From contig CALUKY010000001.1 in NCBI GenBank assembly GCA_944321345.1, positions 124,001 to 188,000 of the forward strand: 64,000 nucleotides of DNA, in the 5' to 3' direction. Each line of letters begins with the position of its first letter. Position 1 is the first letter of the stretch. The translations under genes and the position numbers were made by a program. The stretch is from an uncultured Paraprevotella sp. (GTDB lineage Bacteria > Bacteroidota > Bacteroidia > Bacteroidales > Bacteroidaceae). Shown one piece after another: positions 24,992 through 34,178 of the stretch. The notes beneath the pieces are model-generated. The model did no database searches. It saw only the letters and a list, made by a program, of their open reading frames with translations, and was not told the origin of the DNA.

Positions 24992-26479
24992 ATGGAACAG
25001 AAATTATTTGTTTACAATACTCTTTCGCGCAAGAAAGAAGAATTCAAGCCCATCACACCGGGACGCGTCGGCATGTACGTGTGCGGACCGACCGTGTATG
25101 GCGATGCCCATCTGGGACACGCCCGTCCGGCGATTACCTTCGACGTGTTGTTCCGCTACCTGCAGCATATCGGCTACAAGGTTCGCTATGTGCGCAACAT
25201 TACGGACGTGGGACATCTGGAGCACGATGCAGACGAGGGCGAGGACAAGATTGCCAAGAAGGCCCGTCTGGAGCAGCTGGAGCCTATGGAGGTGGCCCAG
25301 TACTACACCAACCGCTTCCACGATGCCATGGCGGCGCTGAACGTGCTTCCGCCGAGCATCGAGCCGCATGCCACCGGACACATCATCGAGCAGATTCAGC
25401 TGGTGAAGGAAATCATGGACAACGGCTATGCTTACGAGAGCGAGGGTAGTGTCTACTTCGATGTGCCCAAATACAACAAGGTTTACCGTTACGGCAAACT
25501 CTCCGGACGTAATCTGGAGGATGTAATCAACAACTCACGTGAGCTGGATGGAGTCGGTGAGAAGCACAATCAGGTGGACTTCGCCCTTTGGAAGTCAGCC
25601 CAGCCGCAGCACATCATGCGCTGGCCGAGCCCGTGGAGCGACGGTTTCCCGGGATGGCACTGTGAATGTACGGCTATGGGACGCAAGTATCTGGGCAATC
25701 ATTTCGACATTCACGGAGGAGGCATGGATCTGATCTTCCCGCACCACGAGTGCGAAATCGCGCAGGCTGTGGCCAGTCAGGGCAGTGACATGGTGAACTA
25801 CTGGATGCACAATAACATGATTACCATCAACGGACAGAAGATGGGTAAGAGTCTGGGCAACTTCATCACCTTGGCTCAATTCTTCAGCGGAGAACACGAA
25901 AGCCTGGCGCAGGCTTATTCACCGATGACCATCCGTTTCTTCATTCTTCAGGCACACTACCGCAGCACGGTAGACTTCAGCAACGAGGCTCTGCAGGCCA
26001 GCGAAAAGGGTCTGTCCCGCCTGATGGAAGGTATGAAGAATCTGAAGCAGATCACTCCGGCAAGCGCTCCGGCCAGTGTGACCATGGATTATGTGAATGA
26101 GCTCGAAAACAAGTGTTACGAGGCCATGAACGATGACTTGAACACTCCGATTGTCATCAGTCATCTGTTTGATGTATGCCGTGTGCTCAATACGATTGTA
26201 GACAAGAAAGCCACTATCGACGCTCCGACACTGGAAGCACTGACCAAGGTGTTCCACACCTTTGCTCTGGATATTCTGGGACTGAAGGAAGAAACGGGCA
26301 GCAACAGCGGTCGTGAAGAAGCTTTCGGCAAGGTTGTGGATATGCTGTTGGAGCAGCGTATGATTGCCAAGGCTAACAAGGATTGGGCTACCAGCGACAA
26401 GATTCGCGACAGTCTGGCTGAGCTCGGATTTGAAGTGAAAGATACGAAGGACGGTTTCTCCTGGAAACTGAACAAGTAA
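24992..26479 (+). CDS. cysS: Cysteinyl-tRNA synthetase
   Basis: This 495-residue class I synthetase has the zinc ligand Cys in YVCGPTVYG, the HIGH-type motif HLGHARP, the zinc/cysteine site [10 protein letters not shown] and HHECEIAQ, and the second catalytic signature KMGKSLGN (Gly in place of the usual Ser of KMSKS). The anticodon-binding helical bundle occupies the C-terminus. It charges tRNA-Cys in the cytoplasm. It is the last gene of the purE-ispG-cysS operon, with a strong terminator 14 bp after the stop. Confidence 0.97.
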   Translation: MEQKLFVYNTLSRKKEEFKPITPGRVGMYVCGPTVYGDAHLGHARPAITFDVLFRYLQHIGYKVRYVRNITDVGHLEHDADEGEDKIAKKARLEQLEPMEVAQYYTNRFHDAMAALNVLPPSIEPHATGHIIEQIQLVKEIMDNGYAYESEGSVYFDVPKYNKVYRYGKLSGRNLEDVINNSRELDGVGEKHNQVDFALWKSAQPQHIMRWPSPWSDGFPGWHCECTAMGRKYLGNHFDIHGGGMDLIFPHHECEIAQAVASQGSDMVNYWMHNNMITINGQKMGKSLGNFITLAQFFSGEHESLAQAYSPMTIRFFILQAHYRSTVDFSNEALQASEKGLSRLMEGMKNLKQITPASAPASVTMDYVNELENKCYEAMNDDLNTPIVISHLFDVCRVLNTIVDKKATIDAPTLEALTKVFHTFALDILGLKEETGSNSGREEAFGKVVDMLLEQRMIAKANKDWATSDKIRDSLAELGFEVKDTKDGFSWKLNK

Positions 26480-26492
26480 ATATTTATAATGC

Positions 26493-26531
26493 CGCCCCGA
26501 TGAGCCGAAGGATTCATCGGGGCGTTTTTTG
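26493..26531 (+). terminator. Terminator of the purE-ispG-cysS operon
   Basis: CGCCCCGATGA (26493-26503) pairs perfectly with TCATCGGGGCG (26514-26524), followed by six T. Confidence 0.92.
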
Positions 26532-27026
26532 TGCCTAAAGTAGACAAATGGCATTTTTAATAATTATACATTCTGAGTTTTGGATTTTTGAGGAAGAGGG
26601 AAGTCTTGTTCCTGAAAAATGTATTCTGAGAGATCGTTTTATAGGATAAGGTATTGATATTTATTTGATTGGATGCTTTTTCTGTCTCCTTTTCAAAGGC
26701 TGAAATAGAACAAAAACAGGAGTGTAGAATACCCTTTTTCTGTTTTCACAACCAGATTCCTTTCATAACAGAAAAAACTTCCTGAAGCTTACAAAAAAAC
26801 TTCAGGAAGTTTTCTAAAAAACATCGTGATGATACAATCAGTTTTCTACGGTATTTCTTGTATGAAAACTGTATATATGCATTAGTATTCTTGGATATTC
26901 TGAATATTTATGCATGTTTTTCTCTAGAATAGACTTCTTGAGAAAAAAATCTATCACGTTTTTTACTCAAAAACAAGTAAAATGTAAATAGAAATGCGGT
27001 TTTACTTTGTTTTTGTAAGTCGGCTT
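26532..27026. other. 495-bp intergenic region
   Basis: AT-rich space between convergent cysS and DUF3108 genes. The only clear structure is the hairpin at 26774-26813. A 33-codon frame at 26548 has no support. Nothing else was recognised. Confidence 0.5.
26774..26813 (-). terminator. Hairpin, probable terminator for the leftward DUF3108 transcript
   Basis: AAAACTTCCTGAAG (26774-26787) and CTTCAGGAAGTTTT (26800-26813) make a perfect 14-bp stem. Read leftward it continues into TTC after the T-rich arm. It lies 214 bp beyond the stop of the DUF3108 gene, which is rather far. Confidence 0.6.
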
Positions 27027-27839
27027 TTACTTCTTGATGATGGAATTCATCGGATTTCTTACCCCTTTGTATCCGGTAAAGAAAGCTTTGGCCGAACCGA
27101 AGTTCAGATACATGTCCAGACGTACCGGCAGATGGTTGTCGTCATCGGTGATATAGAAGGTGATGACTTCTTTTTCCTTGTTGTTCTTATACTCTACGAA
27201 AGAAAATACCAGACAGCGGTAAGTGATGCCTGTATTCTCCATTTCGAAGTTCTTCTTTCCGCGATAGATCAGAGTTTCCTGTTTCACATCGTCACCATCG
27301 GCCATCAGGAACTTGATTTTCTGATTTACCTTATAGCCCTCAGCATTGAATGAGCGTGCTTTCAGCAGCATGCTGAGCATGTCGTAGATACATTCCGGAC
27401 TTCTTTTGTGCTGTACCTTGACCTTTCCCTTCGGATTCTTATAGAGCTGACGGATAATGGTGTGCTGATCTTTGTAGTCATACCATACTTCGTCTACCCG
27501 ATATTGTTTTCCTTCCAAGGCTCCTTTGCGGAAATAATAAGGTACAATGGAGTGATCTACAATGCTGACCAAGGTGTCGCGCATGACAAAGAACTTGTCT
27601 GCACGTTTGCTGCCTTTGGTAATCAGATGACACCGGTAGGCATCTTTGCCCTGATAGCGTGTATTGGAGATGTCCATGCTGGCGCTGCCTACTTTGATCC
27701 ATACAAACTTCCAGTTGAAGTACAGATCATAACTTAATACTTCACCGGCCTTGAAGGCGGTATTGTTTACCGGGCATTGACCCATAACAGAACTTATGCA
27801 CAGCAGCATAAGACTGATCCAGACAAAAGATCTTTTCAT
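27027..27839 (-). CDS. DUF3108 family exported protein
   Basis: This 270-residue protein has a signal peptide (MKRSFVWISLMLLCISSVMGQ). The body is the all-beta DUF3108 fold: FKAGEVLSYDLYFNWKFVWIKVGSASM at the start, LVSIVDHSIVPYYFRKGALEGKQYRVDEV, and ITFYITDDDNHLPVRLDMYLNFGSAKA near the end. It is periplasmic or outer-membrane associated; the molecular role of the family is unknown. It is the last of a three-gene leftward run (GH3 protein, Big_5 lipoprotein, DUF3108), 87 bp after the lipoprotein gene. Confidence 0.9.
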   Translation of the reverse strand: MKRSFVWISLMLLCISSVMGQCPVNNTAFKAGEVLSYDLYFNWKFVWIKVGSASMDISNTRYQGKDAYRCHLITKGSKRADKFFVMRDTLVSIVDHSIVPYYFRKGALEGKQYRVDEVWYDYKDQHTIIRQLYKNPKGKVKVQHKRSPECIYDMLSMLLKARSFNAEGYKVNQKIKFLMADGDDVKQETLIYRGKKNFEMENTGITYRCLVFSFVEYKNNKEKEVITFYITDDDNHLPVRLDMYLNFGSAKAFFTGYKGVRNPMNSIIKK

Positions 27840-27926
27840 AATTCTATCTTTTTATCGGTTATCGTTTATGGTTTTATTCTCTGTTCTGACTTTGCTTGTT
27901 CCGGTTTTTGTTCTCCGTTCTGTTGA

Positions 27927-29864
27927 TTATTTTTTATAGTCTTTATTTCTGTTCTGTATTTTCTTTTCCTGATCCGGTTTCTGTTTGGTAATTTCAGGAG
28001 CCTTTTGTTTGATGAGCGGGATGCTGGTCGGATCCCATTCCTGCTCGATTTCCATACGTACCTTGATCGGAATGGCTTTTGGAAAATAATACATGGGTTC
28101 CGGTTGCCGTCCTTCATCATAACATCCTGTGTCCCAGACTCCGTTACCGTTAGTGTCTATAAACGCACGTACGTAGTAGGTAGCCGGTTGCAGGAAGAAA
28201 AAGTCTGCCCGGTTCTTGTTTGTGGCTATAGATTGGGTCACTTTTCCGGAAGCATCCAGAAGTTGTATCACAGCCTGAGTGTCGGGAATGGCCAGATGGA
28301 TGAACAACGCGCCAAAACTCTCTAAAGGACTGATCTTTACCTTGCATTCTACTTTGTTGCTTTCTGTTCCGAATATGTCGGTGAAAGCGGCCGTATCGGC
28401 TGTAAAGGCATATTCCTGTCCCGGTTTCCATTCTGCGTACAGACGGAAACTGCGTACTGTTCCTTCTACGGGCAGGAGGAGGTAGGGCTCGTCAACCCAA
28501 AGTGTATCCACTTTCTTCTGGAAGGTGAATAGCGTACTGTCTGTCTTTTCAATGGGTTGCGGGAAAGTTATGGTTATGTTTTTGTTCGGTGCCATGCTGC
28601 CGTTATTGGACAGCTGGGGCATCATATATGACTTTTCGAAGGGACTCTGGCTCGGAACCTTGAATCCTTTTTTCCGGAGCCGCTCGTTTTCCTTTTTCCA
28701 TTTCTCGATTTTTTCGTTGAGTTCCTTTTCTATTCTGGCACGGCTCTTTTTGGCGGCCAGTTCCATGGAATCCGTACGTAACGAGAGCTGACCCAGAGTA
28801 TCCGTTTCCAGATAAGTCAGGGAGAACTTGAGCGTATCCAGATGAGCCACCAGTGTGTCTTTGATCCAGTAGGTCAATGTATCTTTATTGGTGGATGCCT
28901 CAAGAACGAATGTTGTTTCGGGATTGAAGTTGAATCCGTTGATCGTAGGCAGGGTGTCTGACGGAGCTGTGAAGAATACCGTGAAGCGATCCGGAACGGG
29001 GCGTTCGATCTTGAGCAGATGCTGATCCTGTCCGGCTTCCTTAAACGCCCTCAAGACAATGTCGTTGGGCAGGAACCGGGTGTAAGGAACATAGCGTATG
29101 GAATCGATATGCAGGGAATCGTGCCATATTGTGTCCTGGCGGGTGGCCTGAGTGCTTGTCGGTACGATAATCGTCGTATCGAAAGCGATCTGTTCGCTTT
29201 TCTGGTTAAACAGAAAATCACCGTCGGCATCCTGCAGGGCAAAGGCGTGATAGCGTCCGGGCGCAATTCCCTTTATGCTGAAAAAGCCGCTTCCGTTGGT
29301 ACGGGCCACTCGCAGAAAAGGTTTGGTACGAAAGGCTGTGGAGTCTCCTTCGCGGTGCAGGCCGACCAGAATGCCTTTTATGGGTTCCAGATCTTCTGCA
29401 TTCAATACATGGCCCGAAACTTCCATGGTGTCAATTTGATCTCCCGTTGAAAAGGAGTAGGTGAACTGGCCCATGGGGTTTCCTTCATTGTTGTCAACAA
29501 TGGCGTCGCCGAAATCAATTGTATAAGTGGTGTTTTCTTGCAGAGTGTCAAACAATTCGATGCTGATGCGTTTTCCTTCGGGGCGGATGTCCGGCATTTC
29601 TTTCTGTGGGGGAGATACCACCAGCTTTTCGGAGGCGTTCTCCAGTTTGATGTATTCGTCAAAAAGCAGTGTGATACGGTGCTGCCGGTTGTTTGTGGCC
29701 TTGTTGTCCGGAGTGCAGCGTACTACTTTCGGGGGGGTCTCATCGTAGAGTCCTCCCTGAGGGTTTCCCATGCTGGCACAGGCGCAGAGCAGGGGTATGA
29801 GTGTTGCGAGGCACAGGGCGATGCGTTGTGCGCGGCGTGGAGTCTTGATTGTTTTTTTCTGCAT
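27927..29864 (-). CDS. Lipoprotein with N-terminal bacterial Ig-like (Big_5/SbsA-like) domain
   Basis: This 645-residue protein starts with a basic leader and the lipobox LLCAC (Cys29), followed by ASMGNPQGGLYDETPPKVV. This Gly-rich start and the following Big_5 domain (about 45-145: ITLLFDEYIKLENASEKLVVSPP...FSTGDQIDTMEVSG) are typical of a conserved Bacteroidetes lipoprotein. A carboxypeptidase-regulatory-like beta domain follows (SGHVLNAEDLEPIKGILVGLHREGDS), then a long beta-rich part with a charged helical segment. The C-terminus is a Lys-rich tail. It is anchored in the outer membrane or periplasm. Function unknown. The gene starts 30 bp after the GH3 gene. Confidence 0.87.
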   Translation of the reverse strand: MQKKTIKTPRRAQRIALCLATLIPLLCACASMGNPQGGLYDETPPKVVRCTPDNKATNNRQHRITLLFDEYIKLENASEKLVVSPPQKEMPDIRPEGKRISIELFDTLQENTTYTIDFGDAIVDNNEGNPMGQFTYSFSTGDQIDTMEVSGHVLNAEDLEPIKGILVGLHREGDSTAFRTKPFLRVARTNGSGFFSIKGIAPGRYHAFALQDADGDFLFNQKSEQIAFDTTIIVPTSTQATRQDTIWHDSLHIDSIRYVPYTRFLPNDIVLRAFKEAGQDQHLLKIERPVPDRFTVFFTAPSDTLPTINGFNFNPETTFVLEASTNKDTLTYWIKDTLVAHLDTLKFSLTYLETDTLGQLSLRTDSMELAAKKSRARIEKELNEKIEKWKKENERLRKKGFKVPSQSPFEKSYMMPQLSNNGSMAPNKNITITFPQPIEKTDSTLFTFQKKVDTLWVDEPYLLLPVEGTVRSFRLYAEWKPGQEYAFTADTAAFTDIFGTESNKVECKVKISPLESFGALFIHLAIPDTQAVIQLLDASGKVTQSIATNKNRADFFFLQPATYYVRAFIDTNGNGVWDTGCYDEGRQPEPMYYFPKAIPIKVRMEIEQEWDPTSIPLIKQKAPEITKQKPDQEKKIQNRNKDYKK

Positions 29865-29894
29865 TATGGTTTGTTCGGTGAATGAAGCTTATGA

Positions 29895-31400
29895 TTAGTT
29901 CAGAGACAATATTTCGTCGATATAGGTACGGTTATTGCTTAATCGGGGTACTTTGTGCTGACCGCCCAGTTTGCCTTTCTGTTTGAGCCAGTCGTGGAAC
30001 AGGTTTTTGCGTGCCACGACAATTTCCAGTTTTTGCAGGGTGATGTCTTTGTAGCGTTTGGCTTCGTAGTCTGAGTTTATTTCCTGAAGCGAGCGATCCA
30101 GAATATCGGCGAACCGTTTCAGTGAATCGGGTTCCTGCGCGAACTCGATGACCCATTGATGGCTGCATTTGCCCTGTGCGTTCATAAAGATCGGTGCTGC
30201 GGTATAGTCTGATACCTGTGCGCCTGTTTCGCGACAGGCGATGGCCAGACCCTTTTCGGCGTTGTCTACGATCAGTTCTTCGCCGAATGCGTTGATAAAG
30301 AATTTGGTTCGACCGCTGATTATGAATTTGTAGGGGTTGGTAGAGGTGAATTTTACGGTATCTCCGATCATGTATCGCCACAGGCCACTGGAAGTGGTGA
30401 TAACCATGGCATAGTTGCGTCCGGTTTCCACGCCCCACAAAGGTACTGCGGTTGGATTTTCGTTTTCCAGTTCGTCCATGGGGATGAATTCGTAGAACAC
30501 GCCGTAGTCGAGCATCAGCAGCATGGCCGGGTCGTTCGGATCGTTTTGCAGTCCGAAGAAGCCTTCGCTGGCATTATAGGTTTCCATATAATGCATGTTG
30601 GGAGACGTGATCAGGTTTTTGTACTGTTCGCGATATGGGGTAAATGCTACGCCGCCATGGAAAAATACTTCCAGGTTTGGCCAGACCTCTTCGAGATGCT
30701 GCCGGCCGGTAATTTCCATAACCCGATTCAGGACGGAGAGCATCCATGAGGGCACGCCGCTCAGATTGGTTACATTCTGATGGATGGATTCCAAGGCTAT
30801 CTGATTGCGTTTGACTTCAAAGTCGCTCAAAAGGGCTGTTGCCTTTTTGGGTACACGGATCATATTGATCATCGGGTTGATGTTTTCAATGAGAATGGCG
30901 CTCAGGTCGCCTACCAGACTGTTGGGCAGGTTGTAGTTGGGTGCATGGCTTCCTCCCAGAATCAGGGCCTTGCCGTCGAAGATGCGGCTTTTGGGGTTGT
31001 TTTTCAGATACAGTACCACGGCATCGGTTCCTCCTTTGTAGTGGGTGTCGTGCAGGCCGTTTTTGCTGACGGGAATGAATTTGCTTTTGTCGTTCGTGGT
31101 GCCGGATGATTTGGCGTACCATCTTACCTGTCCGGGCCACAGGACATCTTTTTCGCCTTGTCGCATCCGGTCTATGAAGAGTTTCAGCTCTTCGTATGTA
31201 TTGATTGGAGAGGATGCGGCAAAATCTTCATAGGAATGTATGCGGTCGAAGCCGTGGTTTTTGCCCCATTCGGTATTTTGGGCTTTCTTTACAAGAGAAG
31301 AAAGAGTTTTCAGCTGTAATTCTTCTGCTGCAGAGAAATGCAGTTCGAGCTGCTTTTCGCGCGGTTTGAAGAAGTTTCTTATGATGCTTGTCTTGTTCAT
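29895..31400 (-). CDS. GH3 auxin-responsive promoter family acyl-adenylating protein
   Basis: The ATG at 31400 (MNKTSIIRNFFKPREKQ) was chosen; the frame extends ten codons further upstream but with an AT-rich leader. The 501-residue protein belongs to the GH3 branch of the ANL adenylating superfamily. Visible are the P-loop-like YAKSSGTTNDKSKFIPVS, TYNASEGFFGLQ, and GLWRYMIGDTVKFTSTNPYKFIISGRTKFFINAFGEEL. In plants GH3 enzymes join amino acids to acyl acids; the substrate in Bacteroidetes is unknown. Cytoplasmic. It is the first gene of the run with the Big_5 lipoprotein and DUF3108 genes. Confidence 0.9.
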   Translation of the reverse strand: MNKTSIIRNFFKPREKQLELHFSAAEELQLKTLSSLVKKAQNTEWGKNHGFDRIHSYEDFAASSPINTYEELKLFIDRMRQGEKDVLWPGQVRWYAKSSGTTNDKSKFIPVSKNGLHDTHYKGGTDAVVLYLKNNPKSRIFDGKALILGGSHAPNYNLPNSLVGDLSAILIENINPMINMIRVPKKATALLSDFEVKRNQIALESIHQNVTNLSGVPSWMLSVLNRVMEITGRQHLEEVWPNLEVFFHGGVAFTPYREQYKNLITSPNMHYMETYNASEGFFGLQNDPNDPAMLLMLDYGVFYEFIPMDELENENPTAVPLWGVETGRNYAMVITTSSGLWRYMIGDTVKFTSTNPYKFIISGRTKFFINAFGEELIVDNAEKGLAIACRETGAQVSDYTAAPIFMNAQGKCSHQWVIEFAQEPDSLKRFADILDRSLQEINSDYEAKRYKDITLQKLEIVVARKNLFHDWLKQKGKLGGQHKVPRLSNNRTYIDEILSLN

Positions 31401-31509
31401 CTTTGCTTTATTTTTGTATCGTAAAAACACTTATACAAAAATAAAGCAAAGTTCTTAGAATATCTAGGTTTTGGCCTGTTTTTATTGTTTTGACGGTAAA
31501 GTTTTCTGA

Positions 31510-32493
31510 TCAGGCTTCGAATGCGGCACGTTCTGCAGCTTCTATGATTTCTTCTTTCGTAGGCTTTTTGTTTTTGCCTTTTGTGGAAGGTGTTGTGTCG
31601 GAGGGAGTTAAGGAGATATGCTCGATGGCTTCGGTAATCTCGCGCACGACCGTGTCTGCTGTAGGGGGTGTTGCAGGAGTTTCCTTGTTGTTTTCGGTTT
31701 CTGTCTTTTCTGTTACGGATTGTGGAGTTCTCGCATTCAGGATTTTATGGGTGAATCCGGTTTTTTTGAGCAGTTCCAGGGTTTCTTTTGCCGCGATCTG
31801 CTGGCTTTCCTTCTTGGAGTATCCTTTTCCGACACCGCACCTGATGCCTTGCAGGAGTATCTGTGAAGAGAAGGTCGGGGTGCCGTCGTTTTCACTGCCT
31901 TGTTCCAGCAATTCAAAGGAGATGCTGACCTTGTTCTTTTGTGTCCATTCTATCAGCTTGCTTTTGAAATTCACCTCCTTATAGGCCATGGAGTCTACGC
32001 TTACGTATTTATCCAGGATGCGTTGTTGCATGAATTGCATGCAACAGTCGTATCCCCGGTCCAGATAGATGGCTCCGATCAGGGCTTCGAATGCATTGCC
32101 GCACATGTTGGTGCCCAGTGCATTGCCTGCATGGACGGAATATCTGATGAGTTTGTGGAGTCCTATTTCCATGGCCACTTTGTTCAGGGTTTCGCGTTGA
32201 ACGATTTTGCTGCGTGCGTTGGTCAGGAATCCTTCTTTTTTTCCTTCGAATCTGCGAAATACAATATCCCCCACCACGGCATCCAGAATGGCGTCGCCCA
32301 GGAATTCCAGGCGTTCGTTGTTGATCCATTTTCCCTGCTCGCTCTTCACGGAAGAGGATTTATGAAGAAGAGCCTGTTTGTAGAAACGGATGTTTCGGGG
32401 ATAGAATCCCAGGATGCGGTATAAAGAAGAATAAAGCTCCTTTTCTTTTCTAAAAGGGAGCTTCATTCTTTCTATGAAATTTATGTGAAACAC
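31510..32493 (-). CDS. rnc: Ribonuclease III with long C-terminal tail
   Basis: This double-strand-specific endoribonuclease has the catalytic signature NERLEFLGDAILDAVV (near residue 62) and the second acidic cluster NAFEALIGAIYLDRG. A double-strand RNA-binding domain spans about residues 175-247 (FKSKLIEWTQKNKVSISFELLE...KGYSKKESQQIAAKETLELL). Beyond it is a tail of about 70 residues, Thr/Glu/Lys-rich and probably disordered, that ends AAERAAFEA; the E. coli enzyme stops after the binding domain at 226. The gene starts 2 bp after fabF, forming the acpP-fabF-rnc order. Cytoplasmic rRNA and mRNA processing. Confidence 0.95.
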   Translation of the reverse strand: MFHINFIERMKLPFRKEKELYSSLYRILGFYPRNIRFYKQALLHKSSSVKSEQGKWINNERLEFLGDAILDAVVGDIVFRRFEGKKEGFLTNARSKIVQRETLNKVAMEIGLHKLIRYSVHAGNALGTNMCGNAFEALIGAIYLDRGYDCCMQFMQQRILDKYVSVDSMAYKEVNFKSKLIEWTQKNKVSISFELLEQGSENDGTPTFSSQILLQGIRCGVGKGYSKKESQQIAAKETLELLKKTGFTHKILNARTPQSVTEKTETENNKETPATPPTADTVVREITEAIEHISLTPSDTTPSTKGKNKKPTKEEIIEAAERAAFEA

Positions 32494-32495
32494 GA

Positions 32496-33761
32496 TTATT
32501 CTGCGTATTTCTTAAAGATTACACATGCATTGTGACCTCCAAAGCCGAACGTGTTGCTCAGAGCGGCACGCACGGTGCGTTTCTGTGCCTTGTTGAATGT
32601 GAAGTTCAGGTCATAATCGATTTCCGGATCACGATCCTCTTCTTCGTGATTGATGGTTGGAGGGACGATGTCATTCTGTACGGACAAGACGCTGACCATG
32701 GCTTCGAGGGCTCCGGCAGCACCGAGTAAGTGTCCCGTCATTGACTTGGTTGAGCTGATGTTCAGCTTGTAGGCGTGTTCCTTGAACAGGGCCTTGATGG
32801 CCTTGGCCTCAGAGATGTCGCCCACAGGAGTTGAAGTTCCGTGAACATTGATGTAGTCAATGTCTTCGGGCTGCATATGAGCGTCTTCCAAGGCGTTCTG
32901 CATCACGAGCATGGCGCCCAAGCCTTCCGGGTGAGAGGCTGTTATATGATATGCATCTGCCGACATTCCGGCACCTACCATCTCGGCGTAGATCTTGGCG
33001 CCACGCGCTTTGGCGTGTTCCAGTTCTTCCAGGATCAGGCAGGCGGCACCTTCGCCCATGATAAATCCGTCACGGCTTGCGCTGAACGGGCGTGATGCAC
33101 GGGTAGGGTCATCGTTACGGGTTGAAAGTGCCTTCATGGCATTAAAGCCGCCGACTCCGGCCGGCCAGATTGCTGCTTCAGCACCACCGCTCAGGATCAT
33201 GTCGGCCTTGCCCAGACGGATCAGGTTGAACGCGTCGGCAATGGCGTTGCTTGATGAAGCGCAGGCAGAAGTGGTACAATAGTTCGGACCACGGAATCCA
33301 TATTGGATAGAGATGTGTCCGGCAGCGATATCTGCAATCATTTTCGGAATGAAGAAGGGGTTGTATTTAGGCCCCATTTCCTTTCCGGTAACAGCATAGT
33401 AACCGGCTTCTTCCTCAAACGTATGGATACCGCCGATTCCAACACCATAAATAACACCAATACGGTTCTTGTTTACCTTTTCCAGATCCAGTCCGGAATC
33501 GGTTACAGCCATCTGTGCAGAGGCTATGGCGTATTGGGTATATAAATCCATTTTGCGTGCTTCCTTTCGGTCGATGAAATCAGTCACGTTGAAGTTTTTC
33601 ACTTCGCAGGCAAACTGAGTCTTGAACATAGAAGCATCAAAATGAGTAATAGGACCTGCTCCACTTACTCCACTGAGCATGTTCTTCCAAGTTTCCTCGG
33701 CAGAATTACCCAATGGTGAAAGGGCTCCAAGTCCTGTTACTACTACTCTTTTTAATTCCAT
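32496..33761 (-). CDS. fabF: Beta-ketoacyl-ACP synthase II
   Basis: This 421-residue condensing enzyme of type II fatty-acid synthesis extends acyl-ACP with malonyl-ACP. The catalytic triad is visible: the nucleophile Cys in TTSACASSSNA, the first His in VHGTSTPVGD, and the second His in STKSMTGHLLGAAG. The C-terminal SNTFGFGGHNACVIF is standard. It lies 24 bp after acpP and 2 bp before rnc, the conserved acpP-fabF-rnc arrangement. Cytoplasmic. Confidence 0.97.
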   Translation of the reverse strand: MELKRVVVTGLGALSPLGNSAEETWKNMLSGVSGAGPITHFDASMFKTQFACEVKNFNVTDFIDRKEARKMDLYTQYAIASAQMAVTDSGLDLEKVNKNRIGVIYGVGIGGIHTFEEEAGYYAVTGKEMGPKYNPFFIPKMIADIAAGHISIQYGFRGPNYCTTSACASSSNAIADAFNLIRLGKADMILSGGAEAAIWPAGVGGFNAMKALSTRNDDPTRASRPFSASRDGFIMGEGAACLILEELEHAKARGAKIYAEMVGAGMSADAYHITASHPEGLGAMLVMQNALEDAHMQPEDIDYINVHGTSTPVGDISEAKAIKALFKEHAYKLNISSTKSMTGHLLGAAGALEAMVSVLSVQNDIVPPTINHEEEDRDPEIDYDLNFTFNKAQKRTVRAALSNTFGFGGHNACVIFKKYAE

Positions 33762-33785
33762 GTATAGTAGGGAATAAAAGGGATA

Positions 33786-34022
33786 TTACTGAGCGTTAGC
33801 CTCGATGTAAGAGATAGCGTCGCCTACAGTTGCGATCTTCTCAGCCTGATCGTCTGGAATGTTGATTCCGAACTCTTTCTCAAACTCCATGATCAGCTCT
33901 ACTGTATCCAGAGAGTCTGCACCCAGGTCGTTGGTGAAGCTTGCAGTTGCTACTACTTCTGACTCATCAACACCCAACTTATCAACGATAATAGCTTTTA
34001 CTCTTGATTCGATTTCAGACAT
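33786..34022 (-). CDS. acpP: Acyl carrier protein
   Basis: This 78-residue acidic protein has the phosphopantetheine site [17 protein letters not shown], with Ser37 carrying the arm. It is the carrier in type II fatty-acid synthesis and is placed directly upstream of fabF. The usual four-helix length and acidic composition leave little doubt. Confidence 0.98.
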   Translation of the reverse strand: MSEIESRVKAIIVDKLGVDESEVVATASFTNDLGADSLDTVELIMEFEKEFGINIPDDQAEKIATVGDAISYIEANAQ

Positions 34023-34178
34023 AATTTCTAGTTTTAAATTATTATTAATGTTAGTAAAATCTCAATATTTCGATTGCAAAGGAACTATTTTTTATTCTTT
34101 TATGCAAGAAATGAGGTAAATAAATTCACCCAAACTGCACATTTAATAGTTTTTTGTGCATTAAAACAGCCTTAAAGC

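Noticed and set aside
25919..26554. 211-residue minus-strand frame opposite the end of cysS
   Set aside because: Antisense to cysS and spanning its terminator.
26548..26649. Short frame of 33 codons after the cysS terminator
   Set aside because: No ribosome site, promoter or similarity; AT-rich intergenic sequence.
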